Assembly (NCBI RefSeq): GCF_030678875.1
Contig: NZ_JAUUDS010000001.1
Coordinates: forward strand, 930,001-994,000
Reading direction: 5' to 3'
DNA from: Sphingomonas aurea
GTDB taxonomy: Bacteria > Pseudomonadota > Alphaproteobacteria > Sphingomonadales > Sphingomonadaceae
DNA: 64,000 nt
Part shown: one piece after another, positions 43,366 to 52,180 of the stretch
Numbering within the stretch: position 1 is the stretch's first letter
Layout: the number at the start of each line of letters is the position of its first letter
The notes under the pieces: model-generated
The model's database searches: none
Seen by the model: only the letters and a program-made list of their open reading frames with translations
Told to the model about the DNA's origin: nothing
Program-made: the position numbers and the translations under genes

Positions 43366-44712
43366 ATGACCCTGCGTCGCCCCTGGCCGCACAGCCTCGC
43401 CGGGCAGATGGCACTGCTGATCGCGCTCGCCCTGTTCGTCGCGCAGGTCATCAACTTCGCCCTCATCCTGCGCGACCGCAACGAGTTCCGCCTTGCCCAG
43501 GCGACCCGCCCCGTCGCGATCCGCATCGCCGACGCGCTGGAGCGGGAGGCGCGCGGCGACCGCCCGATCGTCGCCGAGTGGGGCCGCATCCGCCGCTATC
43601 CCACCGACCCCGTCGCCCCCGCCGGCACCGAGCGCCATCCCGAAGTCGCCAGCGAACTCCGCCGCCAGCTCGCCGAACAGGGCGTCCAGGCCGGCCGCAT
43701 CGACACCGGCCTGCGCACCTTTCCCGACGACGGCGATCGGGCCGAGCGACGCGATCTGCGCCGCCGCGGCGAGCACCCCGCCGACCAGCTGATGATCGCG
43801 GTCGAGCAGCCGGGACGTGGCTGGCTGACCATCGTCGTGCCCTGGCCCAGGGCGGGGGCGCGCCTGCTCTGGGCGCTGCTGTTCCAGACGCTGATCCTCT
43901 ACGTCGTCGTGCTGTTGCCCGTGCTGTGGATCGTTCGCCGCCTGTCGCGCCCGCTGCGCGACCTGCGCCTCGCCGCCGAGCGGTTCGGTCCCGGCGACAC
44001 GGCGGCGGCGCTGCCGACCAGCGGCCCGGACGACGTCGCCGCGCTGATCGCCGCCTTCAATGCGCTCCGCCTGCGGGTGGCGGCGATGCTCGACGAGAAG
44101 GACCGGATGCTGGGCGCGATCGGTCACGACCTGCGCACGCCCCTCGCCGCGCTCCGCGTCCGCGTCGAATCGGTCGAGGACGAGACCGATCGCCTGCGCA
44201 TGGTCGACACCATTGCCGAGATGAACCGCACGCTCGATGACATCCTGTCGCTCGCCCGCCTGGGCCGCCCCAGCGAGCCGGTGACCGAGGTCGATCTGGC
44301 AGCGCTGGTCGATGCCGTGGTCGAGGATTTCCGCGACCTCGACGCGCCCGTGACCTTCGTCGAGGCGGAGCGGCTGCGCATGCGCCTGCGCCCCGCCCTG
44401 ATCCGCCGCGCGGTGCGCAACCTGATCGAGAATGCGGTCAAGTATGGCGAGGTCGCCGAGGTCCACATCGCCACCGCCCCCGCATCGGTCGCGATCACGG
44501 TCGCCGACCGCGGCCCCGGCATCCCGCCGGATCGCCTTGCCGAGGTGTTCGACCCCTTTACCCGCCTCGAAACCTCCCGCAACCGCGAGACCGGCGGCAT
44601 CGGCCTGGGCCTCGCCCTCGCCCGCGCCATCGTGCAGGAGGCCGGCGGCGACATCGCCCTGGCGAACCGCCCAGAAGGCGGGCTGGCCGCCACGATCACC
44701 TTGCCCCGCTAG
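43366..44712 (+). CDS. Sensor histidine kinase (EnvZ-like)
   Basis: The 448-residue membrane kinase has TM1 near residues 15-36, a periplasmic loop of about 125 residues rich in Arg/Asp, and TM2 near 165-188. A HAMP-like linker leads to the H-box GHDLRTPLAAL (His near 254), the N-box NLIENAVKYGE, and G-boxes DRGPGIP and GGIGLGLALARAI. I start at MTLRRPWPHSLAGQ; the longer upstream frame is only palindrome sequence. It pairs with the OmpR-type regulator upstream. The signal is not evident. Confidence 0.93.
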   Translation: MTLRRPWPHSLAGQMALLIALALFVAQVINFALILRDRNEFRLAQATRPVAIRIADALEREARGDRPIVAEWGRIRRYPTDPVAPAGTERHPEVASELRRQLAEQGVQAGRIDTGLRTFPDDGDRAERRDLRRRGEHPADQLMIAVEQPGRGWLTIVVPWPRAGARLLWALLFQTLILYVVVLLPVLWIVRRLSRPLRDLRLAAERFGPGDTAAALPTSGPDDVAALIAAFNALRLRVAAMLDEKDRMLGAIGHDLRTPLAALRVRVESVEDETDRLRMVDTIAEMNRTLDDILSLARLGRPSEPVTEVDLAALVDAVVEDFRDLDAPVTFVEAERLRMRLRPALIRRAVRNLIENAVKYGEVAEVHIATAPASVAITVADRGPGIPPDRLAEVFDPFTRLETSRNRETGGIGLGLALARAIVQEAGGDIALANRPEGGLAATITLPR

Positions 44713-44717
44713 GCTCA

Positions 44718-44825
44718 TCCTTCCCTGCAGAAGCGGTAGTGGAGCGATGTCCCCGGTCGCGACGGCACCGTTCTGATACCCCTCCGTCAGTGCTGCGCAC
44801 TGCCACCTCCCCTTGCAGGGGGGAC
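44718..44825. repeat. Dispersed ~130-bp palindromic element, copy 5 (decayed)
   Basis: The right half is clear (ACCCCTCCGTCAG...GCCACCTCCCCTTGCAGGGG) and matches the ends of copies 2-4. The left half has decayed to TCCTTCCCTGCAGAAGCGG and GGAGCGATGTCCCC. It lies between the kinase and lacI stops. Confidence 0.65.
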
Positions 44826-44835
44826 TTAAGCGGCC

Positions 44836-45864
44836 CTACCCCTCCGACGATTGCCGCACGATCAGCCGCGTCGGCAGGATCAGCGGCTCCACTGCCTCGC
44901 CATTGATCTGCGCCAGCAGCACCTCGACCAGCTTGCGGCCGGCGATCGCGGCGTCCTGCGTCACCGTGGTCAGCGGCGGGTTGGCGAGCGCCGCCGCCGG
45001 TATGTCGTCGAAGCCCACGACCGCCACGGCGTCGGGCACCGCGATCCGCTGCTCCGCCAGCACCCGCATCGCCGCCAGCGCGATCAGGTCGCTCGCGGCG
45101 ACGATCGCGTCGAACGGCGCCCCCCGTGCCAGCAGCTCCCGCGCCGCCCGTATCCCGTCGTCGGTCGTCGAGATCGCATCGACCTGCAAAACCGGGTCCG
45201 CCGGCATCCCCGCCGCCGCCAGCGCCTCGCGATAGCCCCGGCAGCGGTCGTGGAACTCGGGGTAATTCTCACCCGACTGGCCCAGGAACGCGATCCGCCG
45301 CCGCCCGCGCGCCAGCAGCAGCTCGGTCGCCGAGCGCCCGCCCGCGACATTGTCGCAGCCGATCGTCACGCCCGGCTGCGCCGGCTGCACCTGACCCCAG
45401 CAGACGAAGTGCGTCCCCTGCGCCGCCATCGCCTCCAGCCGCGGGCGATATTCGGCATAGTCGCCATAGCCGAGCAGGATCAGCCCGTCGGCGCGCGCAT
45501 GGTCGGAATAGTCCGCGTCCCACTCGCTCGACGGCTGCTGGAACGACACCAGCAGGTCGTATCCCGCCGCCCCGCAGGTCGCCATCATCGACCCCAGCAT
45601 GGCCAGAAAGAAGGGATTGATGAGCGTCTCGTCCGGGGTCGGATCGCGGAACAGCAGCAGCGCGATCGTCCGCGACCGGCCCGATCGCAGGTTCGATGCG
45701 GCACGGTCGACGGTATAGTGCAGCTCGCGCGCGATCGCCTCGATCCGCTGCCGGGTCGCTGCGCTGACGGTGGGGCTGCCGCGCAGCGCGCGCGAAACGG
45801 TCGGCTGCGACACGCCCGCCAGCTGCGCGATGTCGAACGATGTCGCCCTGCGCTGACCTGTCAC
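44836..45864 (-). CDS. LacI family transcriptional regulator
   Basis: The 342-residue regulator has an N-terminal LacI helix-turn-helix (FDIAQLAGVSQPTVSRALRG), the hinge helix NLRSGRSRTIAL and a periplasmic-binding-protein-like sugar-sensing domain with VVGFDDIPAAALANPPLTTV near the C-terminus. The start codon is GTG. It is divergent from a GH97 glycosidase gene, with a GAATACGTATTC palindrome between them. That points to control of alpha-glucan or alpha-galactoside use. Confidence 0.93.
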   Translation of the reverse strand: MTGQRRATSFDIAQLAGVSQPTVSRALRGSPTVSAATRQRIEAIARELHYTVDRAASNLRSGRSRTIALLLFRDPTPDETLINPFFLAMLGSMMATCGAAGYDLLVSFQQPSSEWDADYSDHARADGLILLGYGDYAEYRPRLEAMAAQGTHFVCWGQVQPAQPGVTIGCDNVAGGRSATELLLARGRRRIAFLGQSGENYPEFHDRCRGYREALAAAGMPADPVLQVDAISTTDDGIRAARELLARGAPFDAIVAASDLIALAAMRVLAEQRIAVPDAVAVVGFDDIPAAALANPPLTTVTQDAAIAGRKLVEVLLAQINGEAVEPLILPTRLIVRQSSEG

Positions 45865-45963
45865 GGAAGGGGGCCGATCACCTTGGTCATTCCTCTGACA
45901 GACCGTTCATGGACGGGCGTGCGCAACCACAGCCGATATCGCCGCTCGCGTCAACGGCTGCTG

Positions 45964-45975
45964 GAATACGTATTC
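45964..45975. promoter_or_regulatory. GAATACGTATTC palindrome, candidate LacI operator
   Basis: A perfect 12-bp dyad with a central CG, the usual form of LacI-family operators, sits 88 bases before the GH97 start in the lacI-GH97 intergenic region. Confidence 0.5.
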
Positions 45976-46062
45976 GAGCGCCACAGCTTGACCCGCTCCG
46001 CCACGCGGACGAAAACCTTTGCAATCGCGAGGAACATCGCGCCCGAACAGAGAGGATCGTCC

Positions 46063-48165
46063 ATGTCGACCCGTCACGTTCTTGCCCCCATCCTCGCTGT
46101 CGGAACCCTCGCCGGCAGCGCCGTCGCCTTCGCGCAGGACCCCGCCCCTGCCGGCACCGGCGCGCAGGAGATCATCCGTCCGCAGCCGGTCGCCACCGCC
46201 CCCGACGCCACCCTCGCCTCACCCGACGGCTCGATCGTGGTCAAGGTGACGACCGATACCGACGGTCGCCCGGTCTATACCGTGACCCGCAAGGGCGAAC
46301 TGATCGTCGCCCCCTCGCGCCTCGGCTTCCTCTTCACCGACCAGCCCAAGATCGAGCGGAACATGCGCGTCGTCGCCGTCACTCGCGACAAGGGCGACAC
46401 CAGCTGGACCCAGCCCTGGGGCGAATGGCGCCGCATCCGCGACAACCACACCAGCATGCGCGTCCGTCTGATGGAAACAAGCGCGCTGAAGCGGACGATG
46501 GACGTCGTCTTCCAGCTGCAGGACGATGGCGTCGGCTTCCGGTACGAGGTGCCGGACCAGCCCAACCTCCACACCGCCAACATCGCCGACGAGCTGACCG
46601 AGTTCAACATCGCCTCGGACGGAGAGGCGTGGTGGAAGCCCGCCTTCAAGTTCAACCGCGAAGAATATCTCTACCAGCGCACGCCCATCTCCGGCACCGG
46701 CACCGTCGCCACGCCGATCACGATGAAGCTCGCCAGCGGCACCCATGTGACGATCCATGAAGCAGCGCTGGTCGACTATGCCGGCATGAACCTGAGGAAG
46801 GCAGAGGGACAACAGTTCGCCGCCGTCCTCACGCCCGGCGCCGGCCGGCCCAAGGTGGTCAAGCAGGGCAGCTGGACCACCCCGTGGCGCACCCTGCTGA
46901 TCGCCGACAACGCCGGCGGCCTCTACATGAGCCACCTGATGCTCAACCTGAACGAGCCGAACAAGCTGGGTGACGTCTCCTCCTGGGTGAAGCCGGGCAA
47001 GTTCGTCGGCGTCTGGTGGAACATGATTACCGGCAAGTGGAGCTGGGCGCGCGGCCCGCAGCACGGCGCGACCACCCAGCATGTGAAGCAGTATATCGAC
47101 TTTGCCAGCGCCAACAAAATCCCCGGCGTACTGGTCGAGGGGTGGAATATCGGCTGGGACGGCGACTGGTTCGGCAACGGCAACGCGATGAACTTCTCGC
47201 AGCCGACCGAGGATTTCGACGCCGCCGAGCTGCAACGCTATGCCAAGGCGAAGAAGGTCTATCTGATCGGCCACCACGAAACAGGCGGCTCGGCCAGCCA
47301 TTACGAGGACCAGTTCGACAGCGCGTTCAGGTACGCGGTCGACCACGGCATCCCCGCGGTCAAGACCGGCTATGTCACCGACGCCGGCCAGATCGAGCGG
47401 GTCGACCCCGACGGCACCCGTTCGCGCGAGTGGCACGAGGGGCAGTGGATGGTCGGCCACTATCTCCGCGTCGTCCAGGCGGCGGCGAAATATCACGTCT
47501 CGATCGACACGCACGAACCGGTCAAGGACACCGGGCTCCGCCGCACCTGGCCCAACTGGATCGCGCGCGAGGGTTCGCGCGGGATGGAATATAACAGCTG
47601 GGAGGGGAAGAACCCGCCCGAGCATGAGGCGAATCTGGCCTTCACCCGCATGCTCGAGGGGCCGATGGATTTCACTCCCGGCATCCTCAGCCTGAAGGGG
47701 TCGAACGACAGCGACATCCTGTCGACGATCGCCAAGCAGCTGGCGCTCTACGTCGTTCTCTACTCGCCCGTGGTGATGGCGGCCGACACGCCCGAGCATT
47801 ACGCGGAGTATCCCGGCCCGCTGAAGTTCATCCGCGACGTGCCGACCGACTGGGACGACACGCTGGTCCTGAACGGAGAAGTCGGCGATTACGTCACCTT
47901 CGCGCGCAAGGTCAGGAACGGCCGCGACTGGTATATCGGCAGCATCACCGACGAGAACCCGCGCGACCTGACGGTCACGCTCGACTTCCTCGATCCGGGC
48001 CGCACCTACACCGCCGAGATCTACCGCGACGGCCCCGGCGCCCGCTACGACACCGCCGCACAGCACCAGATCGCGATCGAGACGCGCAGGGTGAAGAAGG
48101 GCGACCAGATGGTCCTGTCCCTTGCCCCCGGCGGCGGCCAGGCGATCCGGCTGAAGGCGGCGTAA
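46063..48165 (+). CDS. Glycoside hydrolase family 97 protein
   Basis: The 700-residue exported enzyme should hydrolyse alpha-glucosides or alpha-galactosides in the periplasm. A signal peptide covers about residues 1-25. The N-terminal beta-super-sandwich (SPDGSIVVKVTTD..., GFLFTDQP) is followed by the catalytic barrel (GVLVEGWNIGWDGDW, HHETGGSASHYE, ..VKTGYV.., HEPVKDTGLRRTWPN) and a C-terminal sandwich. The position that holds the Asp nucleophile in retaining GH97 enzymes reads VKTGYV here, with Gly, which points to the inverting SusB-like subgroup. AGAGGA precedes the ATG. It is divergent from lacI. Confidence 0.92.
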   Translation: MSTRHVLAPILAVGTLAGSAVAFAQDPAPAGTGAQEIIRPQPVATAPDATLASPDGSIVVKVTTDTDGRPVYTVTRKGELIVAPSRLGFLFTDQPKIERNMRVVAVTRDKGDTSWTQPWGEWRRIRDNHTSMRVRLMETSALKRTMDVVFQLQDDGVGFRYEVPDQPNLHTANIADELTEFNIASDGEAWWKPAFKFNREEYLYQRTPISGTGTVATPITMKLASGTHVTIHEAALVDYAGMNLRKAEGQQFAAVLTPGAGRPKVVKQGSWTTPWRTLLIADNAGGLYMSHLMLNLNEPNKLGDVSSWVKPGKFVGVWWNMITGKWSWARGPQHGATTQHVKQYIDFASANKIPGVLVEGWNIGWDGDWFGNGNAMNFSQPTEDFDAAELQRYAKAKKVYLIGHHETGGSASHYEDQFDSAFRYAVDHGIPAVKTGYVTDAGQIERVDPDGTRSREWHEGQWMVGHYLRVVQAAAKYHVSIDTHEPVKDTGLRRTWPNWIAREGSRGMEYNSWEGKNPPEHEANLAFTRMLEGPMDFTPGILSLKGSNDSDILSTIAKQLALYVVLYSPVVMAADTPEHYAEYPGPLKFIRDVPTDWDDTLVLNGEVGDYVTFARKVRNGRDWYIGSITDENPRDLTVTLDFLDPGRTYTAEIYRDGPGARYDTAAQHQIAIETRRVKKGDQMVLSLAPGGGQAIRLKAA

Positions 48166-48206
48166 GCCCAGTCGTCTCCCCTCCCTGCCGGGGAGGGGAG
48201 CCTGTC

Positions 48207-48248
48207 CCCCATCCGTCACCCCAGCGCGGATTGGGGTGACGGATGGGG
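48207..48248. repeat. GTCACCCC-type REP dyad, 16-bp arms
   Basis: CCCCATCCGTCACCCC and its exact complement are separated by 10 bases. It lies between the convergent GH97 and M3 peptidase genes and could serve as a two-way terminator. A shorter CTCCCC/GGGGAG hairpin is just before it. Confidence 0.8.
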
Positions 48249-48254
48249 CCGGGG

Positions 48255-50405
48255 TTACTTCTCCGTCGCGAACCCCCGCTTCTTCAAAAGCGCATTCACA
48301 TCCGGATCACGCCCGCGGAACGTGCGATATGCCTCGGCCCGGTCGGTTTCGTTCCCTGTCGACAGCAGCACCTTGGCGAAGCGGTCCGCCGTTGCCTTGT
48401 CCCACGGGCTGCCCGCCTCCTCGAACGCCGCGAAGGTGTCCGCGTCCATCGTCTCCGACCACAGATAGCTGTAATAGCCCGCCGAGTAGCTGTCCGACGA
48501 GAACAGGTGATTGAACTGCGGCAGGCGGTGCCGCATCACCAGCTGCTTTGGCATGCCGATCTCGGCCAGCGTCGCCTTCTCGAACGCGTCCGGATCGACC
48601 ACGCCGTCGGGGATCGTGTGCAGCTTCATGTCGACGATCGCCGAGGACAGATACTCGGTCGTCGCGAACCCCTGGTTGAAGGTCTTCGACGCCTCGATCT
48701 TGTCGAGCAGCGCCTGCGGCATCGGCGCCTTGGTCTGATAGTGGCGCGCATATTTGTCGAGCACGTCGCGGGTCAGCAGCCAATGCTCGTTCACCTGGCT
48801 GGGATATTCCACGAAGTCGCGCGGCGTTCCCGCCAGCCCCGGATAATAGACGTTCTGGAGCATCGCGTGGATCGCGTGGCCGAATTCGTGGAACAGCGTT
48901 TGCGCGTCGTCCAGGCTGATGAGCACCGGCTCCCCCGCCGCAGGCTTGGCGAAATTATTGTTGTTCGACGACAGCACCGTCTGCGCCGGCGGCAGCCCCC
49001 GCTGCCCGCGATAGACATTGGCCCAGGCACCCGAGCGCTTGCCGGTCCGCGCGAAATCGTCGCGGTAGAACAGGCCGACCTCCTTGCCCGCCCGCGTGAC
49101 GTGCCAGACGCGCATGTTCGGCTCGAACACCGGTACCGTGCCGGTGATCTCCTTGAACTCCAGCCCATAGAGCCGGTTGGCGGCGTAGAGCGAACCCTGA
49201 ATGATGTTGTTCAGCTCGAAATACGGCTTCAGCTGCGCCTGATCCAGGTCATAGCGGGCCTTGCGGACCTTTTCCTGGTAGAAGCGATAGTCCCACGGTT
49301 CGATCGTGATCTTCTGCCCCTCGCGATCGGCGATCGCCTGCATGTCGCGGACCTCCTCGGCGACGCGGCCCTTGGCAGCGGGCCAGACCCGCATCATCAG
49401 GTCCATGGCTGCCGCCGGCGTCTTCGCCATCGTGTCCTGCATGCGCCAGTCGGCATGGGTCTTGAACCCGAGCAGATGCGCGCGGTCGGCGCGCAGCTTC
49501 ACGATCTTGGCGATGGTTGCGTTCGTATCGGTGTCGCCACCGTTGTCGCCGCGGTTGACGAAGGCGCGCCACACCTTCTCGCGAAGCGCGCGATCGGTCG
49601 CGAAGGTCAGTACCGGGTCGACCGCCGATCGCGTGTTGACGATCGCCCAGCCCGTCTGCTTGCGCTCCGCCGCCGCAGCCTTCGCCACCGCCTTCACGCT
49701 GTCCGGGATGCCTGCCAGCTGCGCCTGGTCGGCGACGAGGATCGCGGTGCCCTCGTCCGCCAGCAGCTTGCGCGAGAATTCGGTGAACGCCGTCGCCAGT
49801 GCCTGATTGTACTGCGACAGCTGCGCCTTCTGCGTCGCGTTCAGCTTCGCACCCTGCCGCACGAAACTGTCATAGGTCCGCGTCACCAGCCGCTGCTGCT
49901 GCGGGTTCAGCGAGGCGCGCTTGCGGTACACCGCCTCGATCCGCGCGAACAGCTTGGGGTCGAAGGTAATCTCGTCCTGCGCCGCCGACAGTTTCGGCGA
50001 CCATTCGCGGTCGAGCGCCTGATAGGCGGGCGAGTTCATGTTGCCCGTCATCACGCCGAACAGCGTGTTGACCCGCCCCAGCATCCGCCCGGCCAGCTGC
50101 ATCGGCACGAAGACATTGTCGAACGTCGGCGCGGCGGGATTGTCGGCGATCCGCCGGTAATCGGCCCGCCGCTCTGCCAGTGCCGCCTCGAACGCCGCCG
50201 GAAACAGTTCGGGCCGCACCTTGTCCCAGGGCGGCACCCCGCCATAGGGGCCGGTCCACTCGGCAGTAAGCGGGTTCGCGGCCGGGGTTGCCGCGGGGGG
50301 CTGAGCCGTTGCCATCGACGCCAGCACGGGGATCAGGCTGGCCGCAGCTAGGAAAAGGGTACGCAAAGGGAAAGCACTCCGATCATCCGGGGAATTCCGC
50401 AGCAT
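48255..50405 (-). CDS. M3 family metallopeptidase (Dcp-like peptidyl-dipeptidase), exported
   Basis: The 716-residue zinc peptidase has a signal peptide at about residues 1-34 (RTLFLAAASLIPVLASMATA), so it should be periplasmic. The long helical N-terminal domain is typical of M3. The active site HEFGHAIH is near residue 503 with the third zinc ligand Glu in FVEYPSQ. FSSDSYSAGYYSYLW matches the conserved Tyr-rich substrate loop of Dcp. The enzyme would remove dipeptides from peptide C-termini. It is convergent with the GH97 gene. Confidence 0.94.
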   Translation of the reverse strand: MLRNSPDDRSAFPLRTLFLAAASLIPVLASMATAQPPAATPAANPLTAEWTGPYGGVPPWDKVRPELFPAAFEAALAERRADYRRIADNPAAPTFDNVFVPMQLAGRMLGRVNTLFGVMTGNMNSPAYQALDREWSPKLSAAQDEITFDPKLFARIEAVYRKRASLNPQQQRLVTRTYDSFVRQGAKLNATQKAQLSQYNQALATAFTEFSRKLLADEGTAILVADQAQLAGIPDSVKAVAKAAAAERKQTGWAIVNTRSAVDPVLTFATDRALREKVWRAFVNRGDNGGDTDTNATIAKIVKLRADRAHLLGFKTHADWRMQDTMAKTPAAAMDLMMRVWPAAKGRVAEEVRDMQAIADREGQKITIEPWDYRFYQEKVRKARYDLDQAQLKPYFELNNIIQGSLYAANRLYGLEFKEITGTVPVFEPNMRVWHVTRAGKEVGLFYRDDFARTGKRSGAWANVYRGQRGLPPAQTVLSSNNNNFAKPAAGEPVLISLDDAQTLFHEFGHAIHAMLQNVYYPGLAGTPRDFVEYPSQVNEHWLLTRDVLDKYARHYQTKAPMPQALLDKIEASKTFNQGFATTEYLSSAIVDMKLHTIPDGVVDPDAFEKATLAEIGMPKQLVMRHRLPQFNHLFSSDSYSAGYYSYLWSETMDADTFAAFEEAGSPWDKATADRFAKVLLSTGNETDRAEAYRTFRGRDPDVNALLKKRGFATEK

Positions 50406-50482
50406 AACCCCTTACCGGACAAGCGAAACCCCTACCCCGCTCATCGTCGTGCCGCATCCGTCGTGGCAGACTTTGGGGCAGG

Positions 50483-50662
50483 CTATTCCCCGCCGTCCCG
50501 CTGACGCCGCGCCGCCGCGGCCGCCTCGATCAGCCGCTGGCCCGTCACTTCGGCAGCATCGGGCGTCATCGACAGCGCGACCCCGTCCGGTCCGTCGAGC
50601 AGGACCAGTCCGTCCTCCGCCACGGCGACTCCCGGGCTGCTCTCGGGCTGCATCGTCGTCAT
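50483..50662 (-). CDS. Small hypothetical protein downstream of the Crp-type regulator
   Basis: The 59-residue product (MTTMQPESSPGVAVAEDGL...) has a short beta-like segment (GLVLLDGPDGVALSMTPDAA) and a basic helix at the end. GGAGGAAAGA directly before this ATG is a near-perfect Shine-Dalgarno. An alternative ATG nine codons upstream overlaps the regulator's stop in ATGA but lacks such a site. The family is not recognised by me; the pattern of a hydrophobic strand followed by an Ala/Arg helix recurs in short sphingomonad proteins. Confidence 0.6.
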   Translation of the reverse strand: MTTMQPESSPGVAVAEDGLVLLDGPDGVALSMTPDAAEVTGQRLIEAAAAARRQRDGGE

Positions 50663-50685
50663 TCTTTCCTCCGGCATCTCTGCGG

Positions 50686-51414
50686 TCATTGCGGATCGAT
50701 ATACAGGTAGGACGGCTCGAACTCGCCCAGTTTGCGGAGGCGCGCCATGTCATGCACCACCACCTCGCCGCTGCGAAAGGTCATGATCCCCTGTTCGCGA
50801 ATCGACCGCAGCACCCGATTGATATGGACGTTGGTCAGCCCGCACGCCTCGGCCAGGTCGGCCTGTTTCAGCGGCAGCGTGAAGCGCCCGTCGCGCGTCA
50901 GACCGACTGCTTCCAGGCGGACGTACAGCTCGCAGATCAGGTGCGCCAACCGCCCCTCGGCCCCCAGCCGACCGAGCCGGAAAATCCATTCGCGGTGGAT
51001 GGCGGCGTCGAGCAGCGTCGCATACCACAGCATCCGCGTCAGGTGCGGCCGGCCTTCCGTGATCCGCACCAGCGTCTCGTGCGACCATGAGGCGATCGTC
51101 ACCGGCCCCATCGCCGCGACGTCGTGTTCCAGCGTCTGGAGCGGAAAGCCGTGCAGATCGACGAAATCACCCGGCACATGGATCGCCACCAGCTGCCGCG
51201 CACCGGCATTGTCGTCCATGTACCGGCAGATGAACCCGTCCAGCAGCAGCGTGCTGGTGTGTACCCGCTCGCCCGCCCGCACCAGGATGTGACGCGCCGG
51301 CAGCTCGCGGACCTGCTCGCAGGCATCGTCCAGCACCGCGCGCTCCTCGGCACCCAGCCGACCCTGCGTGCGGTTGAGCAGGAACAGGCGGGTCACGTTG
51401 CCGAATCTCGGCAT
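50686..51414 (-). CDS. Crp/Fnr family transcriptional regulator
   Basis: The 242-residue regulator has an N-terminal cyclic-nucleotide-binding-like fold (HILVRAGERVHTSTLLLDGFICRY, VAIHVPGDFVDLHGF) and a C-terminal helix-turn-helix (LPLKQADLAEACGLTNVHINRVLRSIREQG). It has only scattered cysteines, so it is not an Fe-S FNR sensor. The start follows GAGGGG by four bases; an ATG 12 codons earlier is possible. It is divergent from the YqcI/YcgG-DUF1989 pair. GTTGATTGACGCAAC in the 82-base gap is a weak FNR/CRP-like half-dyad. Confidence 0.9.
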   Translation of the reverse strand: MPRFGNVTRLFLLNRTQGRLGAEERAVLDDACEQVRELPARHILVRAGERVHTSTLLLDGFICRYMDDNAGARQLVAIHVPGDFVDLHGFPLQTLEHDVAAMGPVTIASWSHETLVRITEGRPHLTRMLWYATLLDAAIHREWIFRLGRLGAEGRLAHLICELYVRLEAVGLTRDGRFTLPLKQADLAEACGLTNVHINRVLRSIREQGIMTFRSGEVVVHDMARLRKLGEFEPSYLYIDPQ

Positions 51415-51496
51415 CCGCCCCTCGCCGCCGGTTGAATCCGTTTGATGCATGTTGATTGACGCAACCACGAAGCGCCCCGGGTGTTCCCGTGCACCT

Positions 51497-52180
51497 ATGC
51501 ACCACGTTGCCTTTCAGAACGATACGCCCTTGGCCGAGCGCTTCGTCCGGACCGTCGAAGCGCCCGCCTTCCCCTGTGTCGGCGCCAAGTCGGCGCTGGG
51601 CAAGGGGCAGATGGACATCCTCGTCGCCCGCGACATGACCTCGGGCTGGGACGATATGCGGATCACCCCGGCGCTTGCCTCGACCGTCGCCAAGTACCGC
51701 GCGGACCGCGCGCTGTTCCGCACCCTGGTCGTCCTGTTCGAAGGGCCGACCGACCTCGACGAGGCGGCGTTCGAGCGACATCTCTGGGCGCGCGCCCAGT
51801 CGCTGTCCGACAAGGACGAGTGGCTCGGCTACCGCGCCGATCCCTCGGTATCGTCGGACCCGGACGACCCGCATTTCTCGCTCAGCTTCGCGGGAGAGGC
51901 GTTCTTCGTCGTCGGCCTCCATCCCAACGCCAGCCGGCCGGCGCGCCGGTTCGAGACGCCGGCAATGGTCTTCAACCTGCACGACCAGTTCCAGGTGCTG
52001 CGCGAGCAGCAGCGCTACGAGAAGCTGCGCTCCGCCATCCTCGCCCGCGACGAGGCGCTGGCCGGCTCGATCAACCCGATGCTGGCCCGTCACGGCGAGA
52101 TCAGCGAGGCGCGCCAGTATAGCGGTCGCGCGGTCGACGCGGACTGGAAATGCCCGTTCCGCCGCGGCAGCGCGGCATGA
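51497..52180 (+). CDS. YqcI/YcgG family protein (GntA-type haem-dependent N-hydroxylase relative)
   Basis: The 227-residue cytosolic protein has the family signature FPCVGAKSALGKGQ near residues 25-38, PDDPHFSLSFAGEAFFVVGLHPNASRPARRF in the middle and the terminal WKCPFRRG with Cys219. The family includes GntA of guanitoxin biosynthesis, a haem enzyme that N-hydroxylates a guanidino group; most members are untested. Its stop overlaps the start of a DUF1989 gene (ATGA), and a Crp-type regulator is divergent. Hydroxylation of a guanidino or amino compound is the best guess, and the substrate is unknown. Confidence 0.85.
   Translation: MHHVAFQNDTPLAERFVRTVEAPAFPCVGAKSALGKGQMDILVARDMTSGWDDMRITPALASTVAKYRADRALFRTLVVLFEGPTDLDEAAFERHLWARAQSLSDKDEWLGYRADPSVSSDPDDPHFSLSFAGEAFFVVGLHPNASRPARRFETPAMVFNLHDQFQVLREQQRYEKLRSAILARDEALAGSINPMLARHGEISEARQYSGRAVDADWKCPFRRGSAA

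Noticed and set aside
46219..48219. Open frame of about 666 codons antisense to the GH97 gene
   Set aside because: No start context or family motif; the GH97 frame has a signal peptide, Shine-Dalgarno and conserved motifs.
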